From the NCBI GenBank assembly GCA_023489135.1, contig JAMDCE010000417.1, positions 1-5,499 of the forward strand: 5,499 nucleotides of DNA, in the 5' to 3' direction. The position numbers and the translations under genes are program-made. Positions 1 to 5,391 of this stretch are shown here, in pieces. Every line of letters starts with the position of its first letter. Position 1 is the first letter of the stretch. This DNA comes from Chloroflexota bacterium. GTDB lineage: Bacteria; Chloroflexota; Chloroflexia; JAMDCE01. The notes under the pieces were generated by a model. It had not been told where the DNA came from and made no database searches. It saw nothing but the letters and a program-made list of their open reading frames with translations.

Positions 1-85
1 CCCTTGTATCATACTAAAGATTCTGTGGCCAGGAGTCGGAAACGGGACCCCGGGGCGCCGGCTCGCCCTTACAGCAGATGCCTCT

Positions 86-160
86 TCACAGTGATCCCAG
101 GTCATGAGGTGAGACGCCTTCACGCGTAGTGAGTAGCATACACGACTCACGGTGAATCAC
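86..160. other. Cluster of TCAC/GTGA inverted half-sites in gene-free left end
   Basis: Bases 1-211 contain no gene I can support. Within them, TCAC occurs at 86-89, 120-123, 147-150 and 157-160, and GTGA at 91-94, 109-112, 129-132 and 152-155. That is eight occurrences in 75 bases, where fewer than one would be expected by chance. They form short palindromes: TCAC-A-GTGA at 86-94, TCAC-N5-GTGA at 120-132, GTGAGT-N10-ACTCAC at 129-150 and TCAC-G-GTGA at 147-155. The stretch could be a multi-site operator for a gene left of the window or a folded RNA end. Further left, 43-68 is a GC-rich patch of nested palindromes (CCCCGGGG at 48-55, GGGCG/CGCCC at 53-57 and 64-68). Function is not known. Confidence 0.35.
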
Positions 161-177
161 GCAAGCCAGCTATTGCC

Positions 178-221
178 CTCCACCTGACGCACATCGCGAG
201 CACGGTGCACGTCAGGTGGAG
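178..221 (-). terminator. Perfect 12-bp hairpin overlapping the deacetylase stop codon; possible transcript end
   Basis: CTCCACCTGACG at 178-189 is exactly reverse-complementary to CGTCAGGTGGAG at 210-221. The loop is 20 bases and can add a CAC/GTG pairing with a small bulge. The right arm contains the last two sense codons and the TGA stop (214-212) of the upstream minus-strand deacetylase gene. The position fits an end-of-transcript hairpin, but neither strand has a T-run after the stem. It is therefore not a textbook intrinsic terminator and could instead stabilise the 3' end of the mRNA. Confidence 0.45.
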
Positions 222-1327
222 AGGACCGCCTTGCCAAGCTTGGTGACGATTTCTTGGACCTTCCTCAGGTCGTTAGCGGCGGTTGGAGCAGGTGGCAAAA
301 CCAAGGGGGGTTTTTCCCTCGCTATCCTCTCAAAAGAGGCTCGCCACCCCTCAGGAAGGCTATTCGGGACTGGTTGTCCGACTATCGTACTGGCGATGGC
401 CGACCAGCACACTGACACGGCCGCCAAATCGTAGCCACCTCCGCCAAAAAGGATCAGTCTCCCACCACAGATCTCGTGGGCGAGATCGTGCATAATCTGG
501 GCTATTCGGATGTAACTGTGATGGCTGAACTCCAGGGTGCTGAGAGGATCATCCTGGTGGCCATCAGAGCCACACTGCATCAGAATGATCTCGGGCCGGT
601 GTCGTCGCAGCAAAGACGGGACCAGTTCGTTAAAGGCGTACAGCAGCGCCGAATCGCCGGTATGGGGCGGGAAAGGAACGTTGACTTTGAGGTTAAGGGC
701 GGGCCCTTTCCCCAGTTCTTCGGGCCAACCCGTGCCAGGGAACAGGTGTCGCCCATCCTCGTGGAAATCGACGTCGAGAAGAGTGGGGTCAGAATAGAAG
801 CCGTACATCACGCCGTCGCCATGATGGGCGTCGATATCGACGTAGGCGATCCTAGAAAGGCCATAGCGCTTCTTGAGGGCGGCGATGCAGATGGCAGGAT
901 CGTTGAAAACGCAGAAGCCGGAGGCGCGACCCGGGTGAGCGTGATGGAGGCCGCCGCCGATGTTGAAGGCGTGACTGACATTGCCGGACAAAACCATCTC
1001 CACGGCCGCCAGCGATCCCCCGACGATGTACTGCTCAGCTTCCACGCACCCGGGGAAGGCCGGTGTGTCTCCCCGGTCGAGATAACCCGTTCCGGCTTCG
1101 CAGGCGGCCCGGACGAATTCGACATAGTCCCGGCTGTGGAAAAGAAGGAAATCGTCTATATTGGCTCGCGGTGGGCGATCCAGCGAGACTTTACCGGAGT
1201 CGATCAAGCCGAGGTGCTGGATCAGCTCAACCACCAGTTTCAGCCTGATCTCCCTCAAGGGGTGCCGCCCACCGAAGTCGTACTTCAGAAACTCGTCCCC
1301 GTAAATTAGGGCTAGCTCTGTCGTCAT
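212..1327 (-). CDS. AcuC-type histone deacetylase family protein (zinc-dependent deacylase)
   Basis: This 371-residue protein is a single arginase/deacetylase-fold domain, the usual length for bacterial AcuC-like proteins. The family removes acyl groups from lysine or related amides using a zinc-bound water; AcuC itself is known for deacetylating acetyl-CoA synthetase. Catalytic features are intact: the His pair H128/H129 in GGGLHHAHPGRASGF, zinc ligands D166 and H168 in DIDAHHGDGV, zinc ligand D255 in QCGSDGH, and transition-state tyrosine Y299 in FGGGGYDL. FPGTG is at 196-200. There is no signal peptide or membrane segment, so it should act in the cytoplasm. The ATG lies 12 bases after the cupin stop, with no clear Shine-Dalgarno, suggesting translational coupling. 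The fold begins at residue 5 (LALIYGDEF), so the start is secure. No acuA, acuB or acs gene is in view, so the substrate is open: acetyl-CoA synthetase, another acyl-lysine or a small amide such as an acetylpolyamine. Confidence 0.95.
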   Translation of the reverse strand: MTTELALIYGDEFLKYDFGGRHPLREIRLKLVVELIQHLGLIDSGKVSLDRPPRANIDDFLLFHSRDYVEFVRAACEAGTGYLDRGDTPAFPGCVEAEQYIVGGSLAAVEMVLSGNVSHAFNIGGGLHHAHPGRASGFCVFNDPAICIAALKKRYGLSRIAYVDIDAHHGDGVMYGFYSDPTLLDVDFHEDGRHLFPGTGWPEELGKGPALNLKVNVPFPPHTGDSALLYAFNELVPSLLRRHRPEIILMQCGSDGHQDDPLSTLEFSHHSYIRIAQIMHDLAHEICGGRLILFGGGGYDLAAVSVCWSAIASTIVGQPVPNSLPEGWRASFERIAREKPPLVLPPAPTAANDLRKVQEIVTKLGKAVLST

Positions 1328-1339
1328 TTACAGCCCGAG

Positions 1340-1693
1340 CTAGACCAGCGCGGGCGCAAAGAGCTCGAAAATGAAGACGGGCTTGTCGGAATCGTTCCTC
1401 TGTCCGTGACTGATCTTGGGCGGAATCCAGGCGAAGTCTCCGGTCTTCCAGGTTGTCGTCTCATCGCCAACAAAGGCCGTCACTTCCCCTTCGATAACAT
1501 AGAAGGCATCGACGAGATCGTCGTGGGCGTGAATCTCCACCACGCCGCCCGGCTGGAGCTTGGCTAGGTGAAGGCTGAGATCCTTGGTGATCTGACTGGT
1601 GATCAGGTTAGCGAAAAGGAGGTTCTTGAATCGTTCTGTTTCGATCCTCTCCCAGGGCACTTCGTCGGCTTTGATGAAAACGACGTCACTCAT
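1340..1693 (-). CDS. Small single-domain cupin protein
   Basis: The 117-residue product is one conserved beta-barrel cupin. Motif 1 is at about 49-70 (GGVVEIHAH, then an Asp and FYVIEGE) and supplies H55 and H57, with D62 where the canonical Glu usually sits. Motif 2 is at 85-100 (GDFAWIPPKISHGQRN) and supplies H96, so a metal site is plausible. Cupins of this size may be metal-dependent enzymes, small-molecule sensors or stabilising partners, and the sequence does not decide between them. The ATG is preceded by AGGAG at 1704-1700, six bases upstream, a good ribosome binding site. The gene sits 78 bases after the kinase stop and 12 bases before the deacetylase start, so it is probably cotranscribed with both. 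The only structure in the 78-base gap is a weak six-pair hairpin at 1719-1736 with no T-run. There are no membrane segments. The specific function is unknown. Confidence 0.9.
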   Translation of the reverse strand: MSDVVFIKADEVPWERIETERFKNLLFANLITSQITKDLSLHLAKLQPGGVVEIHAHDDLVDAFYVIEGEVTAFVGDETTTWKTGDFAWIPPKISHGQRNDSDKPVFIFELFAPALV

Positions 1694-1771
1694 TGGTCTC
1701 TCCTATCGTTCTTATTAGCCCTCTCCGCATGGAGGGGTAAGCGGGGGATGAGTCTCGCTTCGGTGATAGAG

Positions 1772-4330
1772 TCAATGCTCCACCGGGCTTACCGGGGAAG
1801 AAAGGCTGACGAAGGGCTGTTCCATAAGGGGGGTTCCTTCTGGTGCCAGGCAAAGAGTGAAGGTGAAGGTCGAACCCACTCCGGGCTGACTGTTGGCCCA
1901 GATTCGACCACCCATCTGTTCCACCACTTGCTTGCAGATGAAAAGACCCAGTCCTGTGCCCGCCCGCGCGCGGATCGTGCGATCGACCCGGCCGAATTTG
2001 GTGAAAAGCCGGGGCAGATCGTGTGAAGCGATTCCCTGACCGTGGTCCGTCACGCTAATTACCAGTTCGCTCTCAGCCACGGTGCAGGAAACTAGAACTG
2101 GCGCGTTCCCGTCGCAGTATTTCATTGAATTGTCCAGCAGATTTGCCAGAACCTCTTGCACCCGCCCATCATCGGCCAGCACCGGGGGTAAGGATTCGGG
2201 AATGTCAGTATGGATCGTCCGGCCCTGGTACTGCGACTGGATCTGTCGCACGGCCTGGTGAAGGGTCGACCTGACCTGGATCGGAACCGTTTGCACTTCC
2301 AGCCGGCCGCCTTCGATGCCCGAAACGAAGAGCAAATCTTCTACCAGGCGGTACAAGCGCCTGCTGGCATCGTGACACATGGCGACGTAGCTGCGCCGGC
2401 GTCGTTCGTCCAGTTTATCCCAGCCCCGCAGGATCGTTTGCAGGCTGCCCTTGATGGTGGTGAGGGGCGTTCTAAGCTCATGGGAGACGTTGGAAACAAA
2501 ATCTGACTTCAACTGGTCCAGTTGCTCTAGCTTGACTACCCTGGCCTTCTCCGCCTCGTAGTGTCGAGCGTTGTCGATGGCGATGGCGACCTGATTGGCG
2601 AAGATTTGGCCGACCTGGGTTTCTTGATCGGAGAAGTGGCGCTGCTGATGGTACAGGAGCACCAGACCGCCAAGAGGCACCTCCCGATAAACCAAAGGCA
2701 GGAACAAGAGAGACTTGAAGCCTTCTCGACTGGCTATTTCCTGGAGTCTGGGGAAACCCGGGGTGTTGGAGGAGTCGGAGAAGCCTGCGGGCCCCAGGCA
2801 GCAGACAGCGCTCTCATTGTCGCGGCTGAAGAAACTCTGGCCGATCTGTTGAACAGACTCCTCGCGGAGTCCTTCTTGGACCGCGCAGTCCGTTTCTCGA
2901 GAATCCTGGTCCAATAGATATATAGCCCATCGGTCGGCGCCCAGGACTTGCCGGCTGCTTTCGGCCACCGTTCGCAGAACCGAGTTTAGCTCGAGTTCTC
3001 GATTGATCTTTTCTGAAGCCGACTCGAGGATGCGCATGTGCCGAAGTTGCCGCTCCAGAGACTGGTAGAGGCGAGCGTTCTCGATGGCGATGGCGGCCTG
3101 CTGAGCGTAAAGGCCGGCGACTTTAGTTTGGTGATCGCTGGGCCTGAATGGGTGGCTATGGAAGGTGGCAAAAGTGCCCAGAACTTCGCCATCCTTGATC
3201 GCCAACGGCACCGAGAAAACGGACTTGAAACCCGGGTGAGTCTTGGCCTCCAGAAAATAGCCACCGGCGTTATCTCGATCGATTTCGCTGACTATCACAA
3301 CTCTGTTATCTCGCGCGGCGACGCCGCAGGGGGCTTGACCGAGAGGTATAGTGGAAAAACTTTTCAGAAACTCATCCGAGAGACCGCAGGCGGCCACGTG
3401 ATAAAGCTCGCCACGATTCTCATCCAACAGAGTAAGCCAGCTCTTGTCCGTGCCTCCCGCTTCGGCCACGGCTTTGACCAGGCTCAGGAGCACGGTGGAT
3501 AACGCCAGATTGGAGTTTATCTGAGTGCTAACGTGCTGAAGTCTGGTCATTTCGGCCAGTTGAACTCTAAGTTCAGAGTGCGCCTGCGCATTGCTGATGG
3601 CTATAGCGGCCTGATGCGCCAGAAGGAGATACTTTCTTATCTCTTTCCTGGAAAACTGCCCGTCACGGTTAGAAAGGATGTTTACCACGCCGATGACCCG
3701 CTCCTGTAAAAGGAGAGGCACTACCAGTGTAGACTTGATGGCAAGGTCGGTCAGTTGCGGCCCGAGGCTCGGAGGCAACAGGTTGGGGTCCGTGAGACGA
3801 TCCAGGTTCAACTCCTGCCATTCCGCGGAAAACTGATTTGGGGAGACGGGGAGGTTTTCGCGCCGCCCAACGAGCGTTTTCTTGATCTCGGGACTGGCGC
3901 AGGAGGCGCTGCGAACCACCAGGCGGCTATCCCGCTCGTCTACCATCCAGAGGAGAACGATGCTTGCGTCGGCCATTTCGGCGACACGCTGAGCAATATA
4001 GTCGAGCGTTGGGGAAAGATCGGTGGCGGTATGAAGCGTCCCATCCAGGTCGTCCAGAACCTTCAATTCGTCTATCAAGCGCTCGGACTCACAGCGCAAA
4101 GCGGAGAGGCGGCTCTTTCGACTGTGGAGGAAGTCTTTGGTCTCTGGCAGCGTTACGCCCTCAGGAGTACCGTTCTCCAATAAAAAGTCGCTCGCGAGCG
4201 CTGGAGATTCCAGAGAATCGGAACCGAATTCAACAAGATCGAGGTAGTTTGGGAGGGAGAACTGCGCTGCGCCGTCGGCCTGGTTGGCGACCATTTCGGA
4301 ATTCGAGTCGTTGGACACGACCTTGTCCAT
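1772..4330 (-). CDS. Cytoplasmic sensor histidine kinase with three GAF domains
   Basis: From the ATG at 4330 the product is 852 residues. After a low-complexity, acidic and Ser-rich N-terminus (about 1-75) come GAF domains at roughly 95-250, 270-420 and 440-590. They are joined by helical, heptad-like linkers (about 248-272, 421-452 and 590-612). HisKA follows with the H-box FVSNVSHELRTPL (phospho-acceptor H617), then the HATPase domain: N-box with N734, G1 VTDHGQGI with D762, F-box LFTKFGRV at 775-782, and G2 AGTGLGLF with G791/G793/G795. All kinase motifs are intact. There is no transmembrane segment, PAS or receiver domain. It should sense a soluble ligand or redox state and phosphorylate a separate response regulator, but none is encoded here. 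No phytochrome-type chromophore motif was recognised. GAF3 carries vicinal C510-C511. The start at 4330 was chosen because GGGAG lies five bases upstream; the longer GTG start at 4414 lacks one and adds 28 residues that match no part of the domain pattern. Confidence 0.94.
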   Translation of the reverse strand: MDKVVSNDSNSEMVANQADGAAQFSLPNYLDLVEFGSDSLESPALASDFLLENGTPEGVTLPETKDFLHSRKSRLSALRCESERLIDELKVLDDLDGTLHTATDLSPTLDYIAQRVAEMADASIVLLWMVDERDSRLVVRSASCASPEIKKTLVGRRENLPVSPNQFSAEWQELNLDRLTDPNLLPPSLGPQLTDLAIKSTLVVPLLLQERVIGVVNILSNRDGQFSRKEIRKYLLLAHQAAIAISNAQAHSELRVQLAEMTRLQHVSTQINSNLALSTVLLSLVKAVAEAGGTDKSWLTLLDENRGELYHVAACGLSDEFLKSFSTIPLGQAPCGVAARDNRVVIVSEIDRDNAGGYFLEAKTHPGFKSVFSVPLAIKDGEVLGTFATFHSHPFRPSDHQTKVAGLYAQQAAIAIENARLYQSLERQLRHMRILESASEKINRELELNSVLRTVAESSRQVLGADRWAIYLLDQDSRETDCAVQEGLREESVQQIGQSFFSRDNESAVCCLGPAGFSDSSNTPGFPRLQEIASREGFKSLLFLPLVYREVPLGGLVLLYHQQRHFSDQETQVGQIFANQVAIAIDNARHYEAEKARVVKLEQLDQLKSDFVSNVSHELRTPLTTIKGSLQTILRGWDKLDERRRRSYVAMCHDASRRLYRLVEDLLFVSGIEGGRLEVQTVPIQVRSTLHQAVRQIQSQYQGRTIHTDIPESLPPVLADDGRVQEVLANLLDNSMKYCDGNAPVLVSCTVAESELVISVTDHGQGIASHDLPRLFTKFGRVDRTIRARAGTGLGLFICKQVVEQMGGRIWANSQPGVGSTFTFTLCLAPEGTPLMEQPFVSLSSPVSPVEH

Positions 4331-4517
4331 CAAGTCTCCCTTCCAGGGATTCCCCTGGCAAGTGCTCCCAACTGAGGACCAAGACGAGGGGGTAAGGAAC
4401 GTAGCCAGCTGCACGAACAGGCCTCTGCGGCTGTCGGCGTGGGAAGTGTGCTATCGCCGTTTAGGGTGCCGGGAGGCAGACTAACGCTTGGGGAGCAGGA
4501 GGCCTCTCAAGCCGACA
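4331..4517 (-). promoter_or_regulatory. Long structured 5' leader of the kinase mRNA
   Basis: If transcription starts near 4517, about 187 bases precede the kinase ATG. A perfect hairpin, CCAGGG-GAAT-CCCTGG (minus strand, 4358-4343), ends exactly against the Shine-Dalgarno AAGGGAGA (4342-4335). Its 3' arm can instead pair as TCCC with GGGA of the Shine-Dalgarno, so two exclusive folds, open and closed, are possible. Further upstream, GCCGAC (4438-4433) can pair with GTCGGC (4516-4511). The same segment overlaps CGCCG (4439-4435), which can pair with CGGCG (4459-4455), giving a second set of competing stems. AGAGGCCT occurs twice (4507-4500 and 4426-4419). I recognise no known riboswitch class. 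The 4331-4641 gap has no supported gene. Confidence 0.4.
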
Positions 4518-4523
4518 AGCTTT

Positions 4524-4553
4524 ATTATATCACTTGTGACAATACATTTTGAA
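4524..4553 (-). promoter_or_regulatory. Predicted sigma70-type extended -10 promoter for the kinase-cupin-deacetylase transcript
   Basis: On the minus strand, a perfect TATAAT (4529-4524) is preceded by TGA (4532-4530), giving the TGnTATAAT extended -10 form. A TTCAAA hexamer (4553-4548, four of six matches to TTGACA) lies 18 bases upstream. The area is markedly A+T-rich compared with the flanking coding DNA. The predicted start is near 4517. TCAC-TT-GTGA (4531-4540), a small palindrome, overlaps the extended -10 and spacer and could be a repressor site. Confidence 0.65.
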
Positions 4554-4572
4554 CCCTTACAGGCACCAAGAA

Positions 4573-4586
4573 TGAAAACGCTTTCA
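4573..4586. promoter_or_regulatory. LacI/CcpA-family-like operator (cre-like palindrome)
   Basis: TGAAAACGCTTTCA fits the catabolite-responsive-element consensus TGWAANCGNTNWCA at every constrained position and is a perfect five-base inverted repeat around ACGC. It lies 19 bases upstream of the kinase -35 element, with its centre about 62 bases from the predicted transcript start, a common activator position. A partial echo (AAAATCGCTTCC, 4586-4597) follows directly. The regulator is not encoded here. LacI-family operators share the central CG, so this could be a site for any member of that family rather than CcpA itself. Confidence 0.45.
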
Positions 4587-4641
4587 AAATCGCTTCCGGA
4601 GACTTACTGTGGAGCCAAAGGCACTGACTTGGTGGTGGTTT

Positions 4642-5058
4642 CTACCGCGTCACCGCATAAGTAATCAGCGACTTGGCCACCAGGCGCTCTCCGTTGTTTC
4701 TCACCTCGACGTCGATAACCGATAGCCGGCCGCCTTTGTGGACTACCCGGCCCTCCGCGATGAGTTCGCCCGCCAGTGTTGGAGCGAGGTAGTTGATCTT
4801 CATCTCCACGGTGACCGCCTTCTCCGCTGGCGTCAAAAGACTAATCAAAGCCAGGGCCGCGGCGGAATCGGCCAGTGAGGCGATGGCGCCCCCGTGCACC
4901 GCTTCATACAACTGGAGAAGCTTATCCTCGACGGGCATTCTGAAGCGGGCGTAACCCTCGGCCAGCTCGACCAGTTCCATTCCGAGAAGTTGGTAGAATG
5001 GGGAAGTGTTGGCGAGGGCTTTCACTTTTTCCCAGTAGTCTGCTCTTTCTTTCGTCAC
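4642..5058 (-). CDS. PaaI-family hotdog-fold acyl-CoA thioesterase
   Basis: This 138-residue protein has the size and pattern of single-hotdog PaaI/YdiI-type thioesterases, which hydrolyse acyl- or aryl-CoA thioesters in the cytoplasm, usually as tetramers. The signature AVHGGAIASLADSAAALA places H55-G56-G57 at the start of the hot-dog helix and the likely catalytic acid D64 nine residues after the histidine. The strands KAVTVEMKINYLAP (80-93), GELIAEGRVVHKGGRLSVIDVEV and RLVAKSLITYAV complete the fold. Nothing suggests truncation. The start is GTG: an in-frame TGA lies six bases upstream, and GGAG sits six bases before it. No ATG is available until M27, which would remove part of the domain. 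It has its own promoter box near 5130. No clear terminator separates it from the kinase promoter, so some readthrough is possible. The acyl-CoA substrate cannot be read from the sequence. Confidence 0.92.
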   Translation of the reverse strand: MTKERADYWEKVKALANTSPFYQLLGMELVELAEGYARFRMPVEDKLLQLYEAVHGGAIASLADSAAALALISLLTPAEKAVTVEMKINYLAPTLAGELIAEGRVVHKGGRLSVIDVEVRNNGERLVAKSLITYAVTR

Positions 5059-5126
5059 TGCTCACTCCCGCGATTCCTGGTTTAATTGGCCACAGCTTCG
5101 AGGAGGGCCCGGCCACGCCGCCGCCA

Positions 5127-5132
5127 ATTATA
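5127..5132 (-). promoter_or_regulatory. Predicted -10 box of the thioesterase promoter
   Basis: The minus strand reads TATAAT exactly at 5132-5127 in otherwise GC-rich DNA, about 69 bases before the GTG start. This predicts a start of transcription near 5120 and a leader of about 60 bases. No good -35 hexamer is found at 16-18 bases; the best candidates there (such as AGTGCC) are poor. The promoter may therefore be weak or activator-dependent. Confidence 0.5.
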
Positions 5133-5161
5133 CACTATCCAGCCTCCGGGGCACTTGCCCG

Positions 5162-5250
5162 GTTGGAAGGTTTGCAGGTTTGAAAGTTGGAAGGTTTAAA
5201 CGTTGGAACGTTTCGTTTTCACAACCTTCTAACCTTCAATCTTCTAACTT
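5162..5250. repeat. Short interspersed-type repeat: GTTGGAAGGTTT units forming a long imperfect hairpin
   Basis: GTTGGAAGGTTT occurs at 5162-5173 and 5186-5197, and as GTTGGAACGTTT at 5202-5213. The right side (5223-5248) is a run of reverse-complement-like units (AACCTTCTAAC, CTTCTAAC). Bases 5180-5196 pair with 5223-5239 over 17 positions with one mismatch (5185/5234) and one G-T pair, and weaker pairing continues outward to about 5172/5247. The 26-base loop contains a perfect palindrome, AAACGTT-GG-AACGTTT (5198-5213). No coding potential is evident. It sits between two divergent promoters. The design resembles REP/MITE-like intergenic elements, but whether it recurs elsewhere cannot be seen here. 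Confidence 0.6.
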
Positions 5251-5294
5251 GTCAACAGGCGTATTGCCGCTAGGCAAGAGGCAGATCAATTCCC

Positions 5295-5310
5295 GGTTCC
5301 TGGCGGAACC
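5295..5310. promoter_or_regulatory. Perfect GGTTCC-TGGC-GGAACC palindrome upstream of the plus-strand promoter
   Basis: Six-base arms with a four-base spacer are exactly complementary. The centre lies about 60 bases upstream of the predicted start of transcription of the plus-strand gene, where an activator could bind. It could equally be an incidental hairpin. No regulator is identified. Confidence 0.3.
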
Positions 5311-5326
5311 AATGACGTCCGCAGCG

Positions 5327-5355
5327 TTGACTTCAGCAAGCGGGCCGGCTAGAAT
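5327..5355 (+). promoter_or_regulatory. Predicted sigma70-type promoter of the plus-strand membrane gene
   Basis: TTGACT (5327-5332, five of six) and TAGAAT (5350-5355, five of six) are separated by the optimal 17 bases. The predicted start is near 5362, leaving a leader of about 30 bases before the ATG at 5392. This is the best two-box promoter in the window and supports the short partial gene after it. Confidence 0.65.
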
Positions 5356-5391
5356 CGCCCGAAGGCCCCTAAGGAAAGGCAGATTCACCAG

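Noticed and set aside
8..13. TATGAT on the minus strand as a -10 box for a gene left of the window
   Set aside because: No acceptable -35 element is present at 16-18 bases and the downstream gene is not visible.
1..105. 35-codon minus-strand frame open to the left edge from an ATG at 105
   Set aside because: It has no ribosome binding site, runs through GC-rich palindromes and its residues look like random composition.
476..1309. 277-codon open frame on the plus strand
   Set aside because: It lies wholly antisense to the deacetylase, whose catalytic motifs are intact; its protein shows no recognisable domain and it is explained by GC-rich codon bias.
1719..1736. Hairpin in the kinase-cupin gap as a terminator
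   Set aside because: The stem is only six pairs, one of them a G-T pair on the plus strand that becomes an A-C mismatch in the minus-strand transcript, and no T-run follows.
1568..2026. 152-codon plus-strand frame, and similar ones at 2210-2506, 2561-2917, 3038-3502, 3755-4183 and 3964-4395
   Set aside because: All are antisense to the cupin or kinase, lack convincing ribosome binding sites and encode no recognisable domains.
4331..4414. 28-residue N-terminal extension of the kinase from a GTG at 4414
   Set aside because: There is no Shine-Dalgarno before the GTG, and the added residues are not part of any domain; the ATG at 4330 has a strong GGGAG at the right distance.
4331..4517. Known riboswitch such as cyclic-di-GMP, THF or ydaO type
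   Set aside because: None of the conserved core sequences of these classes could be found by eye in the leader.
5162..5213. Tandem units as a CRISPR array
   Set aside because: Units are 12 bases with irregular 24- and 16-base periods and no unique spacers; they belong to a hairpin element.
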